Assembly (NCBI RefSeq): GCF_022539665.2
Contig: NC_081335.1
Coordinates: 3,720,001-3,784,000, forward strand
Direction: 5' to 3'
DNA: 64,000 bases
Origin: Daphnia carinata
Lineage: Eukaryota > Arthropoda > Branchiopoda > Diplostraca > Daphniidae
Position numbers and translations under genes: made by a program. Positions 38,888 through 49,301 of this stretch are shown here, piece after piece. Within the stretch, counting starts at the first letter, position 1, and every line of letters starts with the position of its first letter. The notes under the pieces are model-generated. The model was not told where the DNA came from and ran no database searches. It saw nothing but the letters and a program-made list of their open reading frames with translations.

Positions 38888-38965
38888 TATTGTGATGAAC
38901 CTTAAAAGTACATGATAGGAATTGCCGTCTGATCGTCTGTTGATGATTCTTTTTTTTCTGAACCT
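38888..38965 (+). ncRNA. Box C/D snoRNA, left copy
   Basis: Box C GTGATGA at 38,892-38,898, D' CTGA at 38,929-38,932, C' TTGATGA at 38,940-38,946 and D CTGA at 38,958-38,961, within an intron 36 bases after the exon end. The stretch before D', TGATAGGAATTGCCGT, is the candidate methylation guide. It is unchanged in two further copies in the right arm. The target rRNA or snRNA site was not determined. Confidence 0.75.
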
Positions 38966-39107
38966 AGCTTTGTTTGTGTTTATGTACATTCTTCTTCTTG
39001 TAGCTGAGCCTTTTTTTATATTTCCAGGTGTTGCTGTCCCAGCTATGTCTGAAACCCTGTAAGTGGTTCCTTTGGGTTGGAAGGCTTTTTCTTCCGTGGT
39101 TGGGGGA

Positions 39108-39176
39108 CGTGAGGTGATCCTTGCTTTTTGTTGGTTTTCATCACTTTCCATGATGCTGTAATTTGCGACTGAGGTT
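39108..39176 (+). ncRNA. Second box C/D-type snoRNA, left copy
   Basis: C-like GGTGATC at 39,113, C'-like CATGATG at 39,149 and D box CTGA at 39,169-39,172. The segment is conserved in the right arm (51,855-51,924) including the stretch CATGATGCTGTAATTTGCG. No clear terminal stem or D' box, so box assignment is tentative; conservation supports a functional RNA. Confidence 0.45.
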
Positions 39177-40157
39177 TGATTTGCTGGACATAGCCTGTGT
39201 CCATTGTGGCAGATCATCCTCTATGATGACTCTGTGCTTCTGATGTTCCTTGTTGCATTGACGGTGGCTTTTTGTTGGCATCTTAACCATACCTTTCATT
39301 TCGTTTTAGGTTCCTCCTGTTCCATGAGGCCGTTCTGCCTGCTGCCGCTATGACGTGGTGAGTTGTTTAAATTTGGGCTCCGTGCATCACCGATCGGTGA
39401 ATACTCTACAGTTTGAGTTTTCACGTTTGCAATGATGCTAGAATAATGCTTGCGGTTACCAGCTGGTGACTTCGAGAAATTGAAGTGTGCCTTCTAGAAC
39501 ACTGCCGACAGATACCAACTTACGGTTATGCTTGTGTTGCTTACTTTTGATGTTTTCTTTGCAGGTCTTTGTGATTAGTCAGGTGTGGAGTCTATTGCTT
39601 TACCGGTGAGTTTTATGTTACATTTTTCCATTTGAGAATCTTACCCCACCATTGCTTTCCACTTTTCATTGGTGTTTGAAAGTTCTCATAAATTGACGCG
39701 TAACTCATCCTCTAAATGAGCTTGGTGTTCATTTGGTCAGAAGTTGACACTACAATATGTTTTCGGTAGGGCTTCATTATGCAGTTCGGGCAGTCTCGTC
39801 ACAGTTTTAAAGGGATGGTTGGTGCGTTTCCATCTTGTTTACCCATCTGCAGCTCGGGCATACAGGTACGTTTTCTATATCACTAAATTTGAGATTAGCA
39901 CACTTGGCCTTCTTGTGGAGGTCGAGTTCTATTTATCTCGTACATGAATTTCCGTATCCAATGCTTTCTTCGTGTTTGTATCATGGATTGCATTAGGTTC
40001 GGATACACTAACCCGTTATTAATCCTACCTTTTTTTTTTTTTTAGCATTCCGACTGAACGCTGTTCGGCGTTTTTATCCTGGGATTGGAGACTACGTTAG
40101 CTGCATGCTGGAATGTTTCAATTATAGGTATGTTATTTTGCCCGATAGGTATGTCTA

Positions 40158-40287
40158 ATTTGCACAATGATAGTCTGGCTTCCCGCATTAATTGGAAAGT
40201 TGGTAGAGAAAAGTGCTAAAGAATCTGGAATTTCTGCAGAGCTATGTGGAATGATTGCTATCATAGTTTTGAGAAATTTTTACAGTT
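40158..40287 (+). ncRNA. H/ACA-type snoRNA, left copy
   Basis: Two hairpins separated by an H box. Hairpin 1 closes with TTGCAC (40,160) against GTGCTAA (40,213); the H box AAAGAA is at 40,218-40,223. Hairpin 2 runs from GAATTTCT to AGAAATTT, with an apical stem GCTATG/CATAGT. It is followed by ACA at 40,282-40,284, three bases from the inferred 3' end. It is the most conserved long block outside the near-identical tract: almost unchanged over about 130 bases in the right arm. Pseudouridylation targets were not determined. Confidence 0.7.
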
Positions 40288-40349
40288 ACCAAGTTTCTAA
40301 TGGTATTTTTCTTATTATTTAGGGTCTGAAATGCATTGACTTATCGGTT

Positions 40350-42944
40350 TGTTTCCTGTGTAGAACGTCTTCGTTTGGCTGAATACGTTGTACTGGTTTG
40401 TTTATTACTAAATTTGGAACACCTTACATGTAAAATTTTATGGTTTTATATAAAGTGGTCAAATTAATCTGATCCTGTTATTTGTTATAAATATAGTGCA
40501 GATATGTATTACTAAATGTGTATGTTAGTATTATTATTATTATGTACCTAGAAAAATGGCTGTTCTATGAAGCTCTTTTTCTGTTGAAAATGGTGATTTT
40601 TAATGGTAAGTGATTTTTTAATTTGTTTCGAAAACAATTGTGGATCATATAACACGATGCATTCTTTTGTGTTGAGCAGTATATTTAATTGGCAGGTTTT
40701 TAAAGCCGTTTATTGCAATATATATTAAGGTATTGCAAACAAGCTTGTTTGCAATCTTGTCGCAGAAAAAGGTTTTGGCAGATGAATTAAGTAAATGATA
40801 AATAATATTTACATTTAACGATGTGCCGAGCAAATAATTACCTATAAATAACCAACCCGTTATGATCCAATTAGCACCAGACGCATTTTAATTCTATAAA
40901 TTCAGTTAAATCAAAAGTTAATCAAATTGTAAATAGTGTATTTTGTTCATACACCTGATTAACTGATTTGATCAATTGTCCTTAATTATAACTGAATTGA
41001 ATCAATTCAATTTAACATTTCTTCGTACATGAAATCTAATTTATAGTGCAGTTTTAGGACATAACTATTTTTGGTTAGACTCATTATTTTTTTAACACTT
41101 TACCACATTGATGTACACAGTCATAAAAGTTCCTTCTTGAACCTACTCATCAATGTAGAATCAATGTAATTGTCAATTTTTATAAATTCCATTACTTTCA
41201 TATATCTATATTGCTGTCATTTAGTTCTTTCACTAATAGTGACTAAGTGTTGGTGCCACATTATCGCTGAGTAGCTGGTGTGACAATTAAGTTTTTACCA
41301 TAGGTTGAGCAGATGTAACACTTTAAGTTGGTCAGTTTACATGATTCAGCATTTGTAAGTCTACATAATGGAAAGATTACTTTGCCTTCTTAGGATGTCC
41401 AGACCAATTTGCATTTAACAGTTCAGTTTTCCTAGTAGTAAAACAGATTGTCAGTTCAAAGATGGAATAACAGAATGTGAAGCACAGGATTTCATACCTG
41501 TCTTCAGCATAATACCTGTGCAAACAAACCTGTTTTGCACAACCCTAGCACGTTGCACTTAACCCTTATATGAAATCCACACCATAAAGATGGAAATTCT
41601 TAGTCAACTTGTTTCTGACATGTATGCCTTATTACATCCTTTCTCCAATACGTTGGAATTCTAAAAGTATTTTTGCAAAAAAGCTTTAGTTAAGAACACA
41701 GCATACTTTGTTTAATAGTAAATTAATACTTACTATGGAAGCTTTCAAGCCAATGTCAGATATAATAAATATTACCAATCCTATTGGAAATAAACCAGCT
41801 ATCAACTTACGGCAATCCGTTTTACCTCCCCCCGACACCGACTATTTCTGCTGCATAACGCTAGCGCTATAGCGTACTGGCGCGCTATCGTTGTGTCAAA
41901 TATTTCGGTGTATTTCAAAAACGATTAACTTAATTTAAAAAACAGCAATTTTCCGGAATCAGCATTCAGTTTTGAGTATACCCTGCAATATTCAACCAAT
42001 TCCGATGAGAGTTAGTTTATTCAGAAAATTTTTTTAAGCCCGACCGAGAAAAGTCGGGCTCATTTAGTCGGGCTTAAAATTGTTTTCGGTCACTGTATGT
42101 AGAGTATTAACTAGAAGCATGACCGGTAGATGGCGATAGCAGTAAAACAAAAAAAAGCCACTATTTTTTATTTTTATTTTGGGTAAAATGGATTGCCATA
42201 AACATATGGCATTTTTTGTTACCATCAGTGTAAGTCATTTCATGTGTTAAAAGCTAGCACCCTGTTAACTTCTGGATGGGAGCTGCTGTACCATATAGAG
42301 CTCTTGGCAGACTGAATTGGAAATTTGCCTTACCATGTCTTTTCTTGGATCCTTTCTTGTAAGTTAGTTACAATGTAGTATTTTGTTTTTGATTGTGGTT
42401 ACTCATTGTTCTTGGTCCCTTTTTTTGGTCTATGGGGAGCAGTCACCAGTAGTTTGTAATAATCATTAGATTGTTTTGATGCTAAGATTGCTGAACCAGG
42501 TTTCTTAGACCAGCCTAGTAAGAGTGTGTGAGTAATTGGTGCAAGTTTTTTTGTTGTAAGTATTGCTTCAGTAATACTATCAGTAAAAGCATAAAAATAT
42601 AGAAAACGTTGTTGCTATTAGAAAAACCTGCAGCAGTTGCTCAAAATTTTTTATTTTCTTTATTTTTCAAAGTCTTATTCTGATGTGTTTATAATTTCTT
42701 TTTTTCTTATCTCCATTATTGGATAACAGGTATGCTGATCACTGAATCAGGAGTTCATGGGTCAGCTGAAAATTTTTTTGAAGACCTTCTATGCCACATC
42801 GCACTGGGTATGTGTCGTTCAATTGTTAAGTGAACCATTGGATATGGAAGTGACCATAAAGTCATTCTAACGGGCAACGGTAAAAAACGGCGTAGCATTA
42901 TGGAAAATAAGGATTCATTTGGGTGTTTTTTAATTGTTTTGCAA
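40350..42944. other. Unannotated part of the left arm
   Basis: AT-rich. From about 42,200 outward to the axis it is collinear with the right arm (45,525-46,290). The portion 40,350-42,200 has no clear right-arm partner. It includes an AGCCCGAC/GTCGGGCT hairpin with a second GTCGGGCT copy (42,037-42,075). No coding frame was found. Confidence 0.5.
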
Positions 42945-43930
42945 AGGTTTGTGTATTTTTCCCTACATCAATATTATTTGAAAACTGATTTCAGACGAAA
43001 TGCTAACTTACATTTCTACATATTTATTCTAAAAGGATATTAGCCATATCGGAAAGGAACACCTCTACTGAACATAAAGTTGTCTGTTAGCAGAAATAAT
43101 TGGGTGTTCATACTATATTGTGTTTGGATTTCACTTAGAAATTCTGTCAGAAGCGTTTCAAGTGTAAACCCCTAGAAGGATTCCACACAATACTGTTTAA
43201 AGTAAGTTCCACGAGCAAAAATGTTTTGTATTGATTTGCTTTTGTTTTGCCTTTTTAGGTGTATAGCCATAATAGATCGGAAATGAGGCTTCAAAATGAT
43301 GCTGGATTTTATTGAAGCTGACGTTTGGAAACACGATTGAAATTACCCATGGAAAGAGCAACATTAGCTCGCGTTATGGTATTTGATATACATAAATTGA
43401 AGTGCATATCTGGGCTCCCTTCTTTCTGTAGCCCCGTTTCCCCTTGACTCATAATAAGCCCGTAGGGGGTCATGCCCCTACTGTACGGTATATTTAAAAA
43501 CAACATATACCGAGGTTTGGAGGGCTCTGGCCGGAAAGGGGACGTGGGGTTCCGCTTAGTCCGATGATGTACTCACGGAGGGCGATGTGGCTACCCACAA
43601 ATCCGAATTAAAGGTTAATCGCTCCTGTAAAAATGTTCCATATCTTCGGCTCTTCTTCCGGCTTCTCTTAGCCAATCACCGGGTAATCTCCCCGGTGGGT
43701 CAACAAGGCAGTGTCTCCCCCTGCCTGGGTTGACGGCAACTTTTGAAAGGGCTATTGTGCCTTTTTAAAGTTGCAAAAATAATTCTAATGTGCAGAGAAT
43801 TGTCAATACAATTTATTTTTTTAAACAAAATAACCAAAACTTGTATTTTTAATTTTATTCTTACTGTTGACTTTTTTTTCCACACATGTATCCACAATGT
43901 ATATTTTATCCTCGATTATTGATACATACC
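42945..43930. repeat. Near-identical tract, left copy
   Basis: About 985 bases that match the reverse complement of 44,530-45,520 with only a handful of differences, compared with frequent differences on either side. The edge near 42,945 is abrupt. It contains a series of stable hairpins (43,480-43,740), the strongest being AGGCAG/CTGCCT inside GTCAAC/GTTGAC and CACCGGG/CCCGGTG. A 65-codon frame here (minus strand, 43,309-43,506) is simply carried along. Confidence 0.85.
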
Positions 43931-44040
43931 TTGGAGCCTTATTAACGTTTTTCCACACATGTATCCACAATGTATGTTGTATCCTCGATTATTAATACAT
44001 AACTGAGAGACTTATTTGTTTTGATTAAGCTTTCAATTTT

Positions 44041-44113
44041 TGACTCATTAGGGAATCGTACCCTGGATGTTTCGGCATACCGCGCCGATGCTCTAACAAT
44101 AAGCCATGAATCA
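44041..44113 (-). pseudogene. tRNA-like sequence, left of the axis
   Basis: 73 bases that fold almost into a cloverleaf: acceptor TGATTCA/TGAGTCA (7 pairs, one G-T), D arm GCTT/GAGC with A-box-like GGCTTATTGTTAGAGC, perfect anticodon stem TCGGC/GCCGA around a 7-base loop GCGGTAT, and T arm AGGG/CCCT with B-box-like TACGATT. U33 is C and the T arm is one base out of register, so a working tRNA is unlikely. A diverged partner sits at the mirror position. Confidence 0.4.
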
Positions 44114-44226
44114 TATGATGTCAAGTTGCCTTTTTTCTTGTTACTTACGGACTTACATTAACACTAACACAAAATTGAAATGTATTCTTCAATATCCTGT
44201 TCTATTCTGCTTTATTTTTTCCATGA

Positions 44227-44290
44227 CTGAGGTTTGAACCTGTGGTAGAGCATTTCGCAGCTAAACGTTACCACAGAGCTCAAACCTCAG
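44227..44290. repeat. Axis hairpin of the inverted duplication
   Basis: CTGAGGTTTGA (44,227-44,237) pairs with TCAAACCTCAG (44,280-44,290), and inside that CTGTGGTA (44,240-44,247) pairs with TACCACAG (44,269-44,276). Its midpoint coincides with the midpoint of the mirrored tRNA-like copies, so this is the symmetry centre of the arms. It contains a GGTTTGAACC stretch like a tRNA T arm. Confidence 0.8.
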
Positions 44291-44404
44291 GAAAAAAAAG
44301 ATAAACATAATAGATGTAGCAAGACTGAATATTGAACAGAAGACATAACATTTTGATACGCGATAATTAAGTCCGTTTAACAAGAAAAAAGGCAACTCAT
44401 CATA

Positions 44405-44477
44405 TGATTCATGGCTTATTGGTAGAGCATCGGCGCGGCACGCTGAATGTCCGGGGATCGATTCCCCAATACGAGTA
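44405..44477 (+). pseudogene. tRNA-like sequence, right of the axis
   Basis: Mirror partner of the 44,041-44,113 element: same A-box-like GGCTTATTGGTAGAGC, anticodon stem TCGGC/GCTGA around GCGGCAC, and a T arm GGGG/CCCC with ATCGATT. Acceptor pairing is broken and U33 is C. The loop triplet differs from the left copy (GGC versus GGT). Most likely a decayed tRNA or tRNA-derived sequence duplicated with the arms. Confidence 0.35.
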
Positions 44478-44529
44478 AACAAAATATAATGCAAAATTAA
44501 AGTATCCATGTAAACGTTAATAAGTCTCT

Positions 44530-45520
44530 CAAGTATGTATCAATAATCGAGGATAAAATATACATTGTGGATACATGTGTGGAAAAAAAAGTCAACAGTA
44601 AGAATAAAATCAAAAAAAACAAGTTTTGGTTATTTTGTTTAAAAAAATAAATTGTATTGACAATTCTCTGCACATTAGAATTATTTTTGCAACTTTAAAA
44701 AGGCACAATAGCCCTTTCAAAAGTTGCCGTCAACCCAGGCAGGGGGAGACACTGCCTTGTTGACCCACCGGGGAGATTACCCGGTGATTGGCTAAGAGAA
44801 GCCGGAAGAAGAGCCGAAGATATGGAACATTTTTACAGGAGCGATTAACCTTTAATTCGGATTTGTGGGTAGCCACATCGCCCTCCGTGAGTACATCATC
44901 GGACTAAGCGGAACCCCACGTCCCCTTTCCGGCCAGAGCCCTCCAAACCTCGGTATATGTTGTTTTTAAATATACCGTACAGTAGGGGCATGACCCCCTA
45001 CGGGCTTATTATGAGTCAAGGGGAAACGGGGCTACAGAAAGAAGGGAGCCCAGATATGCACTTCAATTTATGTATATCAAATACCATAACGCGAGCTAAT
45101 GTTGCTCTTTCCATGGGTAATTTCAATCGTGTTTCCAAACGTCAGCTTCAATAAAATCCAGCATCATTTTGAAGCCTCATTTCCGATCTATTATGGCTAT
45201 ACACCTAAAAAGGCAAAACAAAAGCAAATCAATACAAAACATTTTTGCTCGTGGAACTTACTTTAAACAGTATTGTGTGGAATCCTTCTAGGGGTTTACA
45301 CTTGAAACGCTTCTGACAGAATTTCTAAGTGAAATCCAAACACAATATAGTATGAACACCCAATTATTTCTGCTAACAGACAACTTTATGTTCAGTAGAG
45401 GTGTTCCTTTCCGATATGGCTAATATCCTTTTAGAATAAATATGTAGAAATGTAAGTTAGCATTTCGTCTGAAATCAGTTTTCAAATAATATTGATGTAG
45501 GGAAAAATACACAAACCTTG
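44530..45520. repeat. Near-identical tract, right copy
   Basis: Reverse complement of 42,945-43,930 with very few differences. The same ordered hairpins are present (44,725-45,060), and the 65-codon frame (plus strand, 44,957-45,154) is identical in translation. Beyond 45,525 similarity drops suddenly to the level of the rest of the arm. Confidence 0.85.
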
Positions 45521-47545
45521 TGCAAAACAATGCAAAAGCCAAAGGAATACTTGTTTTCCATAAGGCTATGCCATTATTTGCTGTTTCCCGTTAGAATTTC
45601 CGTATCCAATGGTTCAGTGAACAATTGTATGACACATACCCAGTGCAATGTAGCAGATGTCTTTAAAAAAATTTTCAGCTGACCCAATGAACTCTTGATT
45701 TCAGTTATTAGCATACCTGTTATCCAATAATGGAGATCAGAAAACAGAATTATAAACATATCAGAATAAGAATTTAAAAAGGTTAAAAAAAAAAATAAAA
45801 AACTTTGAGCAACTGCTGCAGGTTTTTCTAACAGCAACAAATTTCTCTGTACTTATATTCTTTTATTGATGGTATTACCAAAGCAATACTAAAATGTTCA
45901 TTTAGTGCAAATAAAAGAGCTTCTGTTAGAGAAATTTGCCGCAATTACTCACACACTCTTACTAGGCTGGGCTAAGAAACCTGAATCAGCAATAGTAGTG
46001 TCAAAACACCCTAATAACAAATATTACAAACTATTGACGGTTGCTCCACATAGACTAATGAATGGATTAAAAACAATGAGTAACTACAAGCAAAACCAAA
46101 ACACCACATTGTAACTGACTTACAAGGAAAGATCCAAGAAAAAACATAGTATGGCAATTTTTCTGATTCAGTCCGTCAAGAGCTCATACGGTACAGCAGC
46201 TCCTCAAATTGAGTCCATCCAGAAGTTCACAGGGTTCTAGCTGATTTACATATGAGATGACTGATGCTGAAGGTAACAAAAGATTTAGTTTAGATTGTTT
46301 TCCAATCACCAGAAATATTTTCAGAATAACTTATGCTAATGTTAAACAAGCATTAGTGGTTCTGAGTCTGAAATATAAAACAACAATAAACTATGGTATC
46401 TGACAAATCCCACAAGCATAATGTGTTGTACCTGTGAAAGAAATTGCATTTAGTTTCATATGTAGATAAAAATTAAACACAGCATGTTTGTTATTACCAA
46501 TAAAATAGTTGGATAACTGCTTGGTTGGCAACAGGCTACTTTTGATTGAACAGCTGAAATTTTCCTTCTGTATCCTTTCCGTGATGTTTGGTCTCAATCA
46601 CATATGAAGACACAAGTGAAAAATGGTAAAACTCACAACATAACAAGGGGTGATTCATAACTATTTATCAAAGTAATAGTTTGCTGGCAGCCAATAAAAA
46701 AATGAAATACTTTTAACTGAGTTATTTCAAGAATGCATTATGAACAAAAAAATGTTTTAAAGAAGCTCACTTTTTGAGGGACGAACAGATTAATAGTCCA
46801 AATGGTTCGATGACACAAATTCTAGAAGATAACAATAGTATATTAGTATAACAATAGCAGACAACTGCAAACAATCGTGACCCCATATGTGCATTTATAA
46901 TCATTATTCAAAGTAAAATCTATTGCACAGTAGATCCACAGAGCTCTAGTGTTACCATGGTGTCACGAAGTGCTTTAGCCTCGCAGATACCAGGTGGCGC
47001 TCGTTTAATGATGAAGGGCCTCGAAGGGCCTTCCCCTTTTCTCTTTTTAGGCAAAATTTCAAATTTTACTTGTAATACATGATTTCGATTAGAATTGAAT
47101 GACAATCACGGAAGTCAAGTTTGTTTTTCATCAACCTATACGATTGATTGAAGAAAAAGTTTTCACTTAAAAACAAAAAATAAAGCAGGGGTGTTAACAG
47201 CACTTCGTTTTCTTTTACTTCAAAAACATTTGATTTTAACGAGAAAACCAATAACTTAATCGATTATTCTCGTCCAATCGATTCCCTGAGGTCTATTGAA
47301 AAGCTTAAACTCGGGTAAAATTGTGAGTTTTTAACGCCACGTAAGAGCTTTTCTTTTACGTTTCCTCTACTTCTGCCATGAAATACATAATTTCTCATGA
47401 GACTTGTGGAAATTTTATTTAACTCAAATCACGCACACTAAATATTTCCTATAAATAATGTAAAATTTAAAAAAAAACGAGTAGGAGGGAGATGGAGTGG
47501 TAGAAGGATCTAGAACAAATGAACCGGCAACGAAATGAAGTGTAC
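45521..47545. other. Unannotated part of the right arm
   Basis: To about 46,290 this mirrors 42,200-42,944 of the left arm. From there to the carboxypeptidase stop no left-arm partner was recognised. No coding frame with domain content was found. Confidence 0.5.
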
Positions 47546-49301
47546 TTAATAAGAGCTGAGCGTGGATACTTCAGCTGCAAAAACATCCATGGCACGAAAA
47601 AAATCCTGGCTCACTGGTAAAATATTGGACGCTGGTAAAATAAATCCATTGATAGGTAGTTCAACTGAATAAACATATTTAATCCCAATAGATTTGGCCC
47701 AGTCTGCCGAATTGCCTGCATGAGTGACAACCAAAATGTTATCCATAAGTCACAAAGTATTTAATAATTTATTTGCATACCTGAAGCTTGATAGAGGAGG
47801 TCGACTTTATTGCCAACTTTATAAGTGAATTTCCTGAATTTGCAAGCGGCATTCTTCGCGAGTGTCAACATCTCATCGTAATCAGATGGAAACGTATTAC
47901 GTTCATAACCCCAAGGAAGCATGATAAGTTGGCCAGAACTGTGTAGACTTAGGTAAAGCTATGATGTATCGTTGTCGTACAAAACCAAAATCAATTTCCA
48001 ATTAGTGATAAAACAAATGAAATGAACGTTATTACTTTAATTTCGTTTGATTTTCTGCTGATGAAATTGGAATAGGCAAGAGTCTCTGGTTCCGAGAAGG
48101 CCGAGGGTCCCTTGTATACCAGTGAGCAAGGATTACTGCTGGATCCTGGGCCACCCCACTATATCGTAAGGAAAAGCTTAATGGTGAGATACCGTAAATT
48201 GTGAAAAGATAAAGCAACAAAATTCCGCACCTTAAAATCAAAATTACGATTTAAATCAACTCCCTGACATTTGGCTGATGCTGATCCTGTCGGCGAGCGA
48301 GTTTTGCGCCAAAGTCTGTTCTTCAGATGAGTGTACTCGTAGCCTAATAACGCACACGTAATTTCGGTTCATTTACTGATTAATAACATAGACCAAAGTA
48401 AAATAGCCATACCATCGGGATTGACGACTGGCATGATGTACCAGTTGACATTGTCCAAAAGTTTTGCGTTACTTGGTTCTTCAACAAGCTGTTGAATAAT
48501 GTAAGTCGCCAACGCTGGCGATATCCATTCTCGGGCATGAAACCCTTGAAGACATGAAACAATACATTTAAAGAACCGTATGAATGAAAAACGGGTTGGG
48601 TTAAAGGAAAGTCTTACCTCCATCAACCCAGATGGCTGGCGTATTCGGTGAAGTCGAATTAGTGATGTGAACAACGTAAAGCGGACGGCCTTCATACGAG
48701 CTCCCGACATTCAATAATTGGACACGACAAGGATACGTGTCGGCCAAGTAACTAAGGTAACCGTAGATATCGTCCAAACGATGGTAGCTCGTCCAATCCA
48801 TTTGATGAGCTATCAATGAAAATTTAAAATATACAATTTCTTGAAGTAGTTGTCAAGTGTTACCAGTTTTTGGATTAGCAGCCGAGGCGTTTGTCTTAGG
48901 ATTCTCATTGGTGATAGCCTTCTGCAAGTCACTGATCTCGACGTCGTATGGTATTTTGGCCTCTTCCAACCTCAGCCTGATTTCTTTCTGATATCGAGGG
49001 GGTACCATAATATTTACCGGCTCATGAATTTCATTAGTTTCTTTCCACATTTCGAGGTCTGTTTATAACATCAGGAATGTAAAGAGATTTTAGGCAAAAA
49101 TTTTATATTGGATTTACTGTAATGCGTGATGATCTTCATTAGGATGGTTTGTTTAGTCTTCGAATGAGGTGTGATCGTCCACACTTGGAATCCAGAATAG
49201 GATACGGTGTTGTCGCGATTTGCCTTGCATTGTCCTCTTGGTGCTGCACGACAGGCGATCACCATGAAACTAACGGCGAAAACGAAGACGAGTGTTGGCA
49301 T
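47546..49301 (-). CDS. M14 metallocarboxypeptidase (carboxypeptidase A/B type zymogen)
   Basis: Eight exons: 49118-49301 (ATG at 49301), 48864-49058, 48618-48809, 48413-48544, 48231-48343, 48036-48158, 47781-47958, 47546-47715; 428 residues. A signal peptide ([19 protein letters not shown]) is followed by an activation propeptide ([30 protein letters not shown]), so the product is a secreted zymogen. The catalytic domain starts at [11 protein letters not shown]. The zinc ligands are in FHAREW (HxxE) and [39 protein letters not shown]-type and the catalytic glutamate in SVELPINGF are all present. Such enzymes remove C-terminal residues in the gut after tryptic activation. The specificity pocket was not assigned, so A versus B type is open. 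It lies inside the right arm with no counterpart in the left arm. Confidence 0.95.

Larger units (their letters stand above)
38438..40287 (+). ncRNA. Non-coding snoRNA host gene, left copy
   Basis: A chain of short exons with strong splice sites but no shared reading frame: about 38,438-38,483; 38,797-38,855; 39,028-39,058; 39,309-39,356; 39,564-39,605; 39,770-39,817; 40,046-40,127. Introns carry box C/D RNAs (38,888-38,965 and 39,108-39,176), and an H/ACA RNA follows the last recognised exon (40,158-40,287), so at least one more exon probably lies downstream. Exons are less conserved than the intronic RNAs when compared with the right-arm copy. This is the hallmark of Uhg/GAS5-type host genes, whose spliced product is dispensable. 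The 5' end and total extent are estimates; the start assumes transcription about 30 bases after the TATA box. Confidence 0.65.
38335..44258. repeat. Left arm of a ~15 kb imperfect inverted duplication
   Basis: Read on the plus strand, the arm matches the reverse complement of the right arm block by block. Anchors: CTGGCAAC/TCCGCAA at 38,343-38,361 with 53,050-53,070; TATAAATT at 38,408 with 52,942; the box C/D snoRNA at 38,888 with 52,140; the exon ending CAATTATAG at 40,127 with 51,022; the H/ACA RNA at 40,158 with 50,989; ACTTCTGGATGG near 42,271 with 46,220; the near-identical tract 42,945-43,930 with 44,530-45,520; and the axis hairpin. Outside the near-identical tract the arms differ by many substitutions and indels. 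Confidence 0.88.

Noticed and set aside
41865-41895. Short palindromic stretch around AGCGCTATAGCG
   Set aside because: Short self-complementary motif with no repeat partner or gene context; chance is sufficient.
43309-45154. 65-codon frame present identically at 43,309-43,506 (-) and 44,957-45,154 (+)
   Set aside because: Identity follows from the near-identical tract as a whole, including its non-coding parts; the frame overlaps strong RNA hairpins and has no domain.
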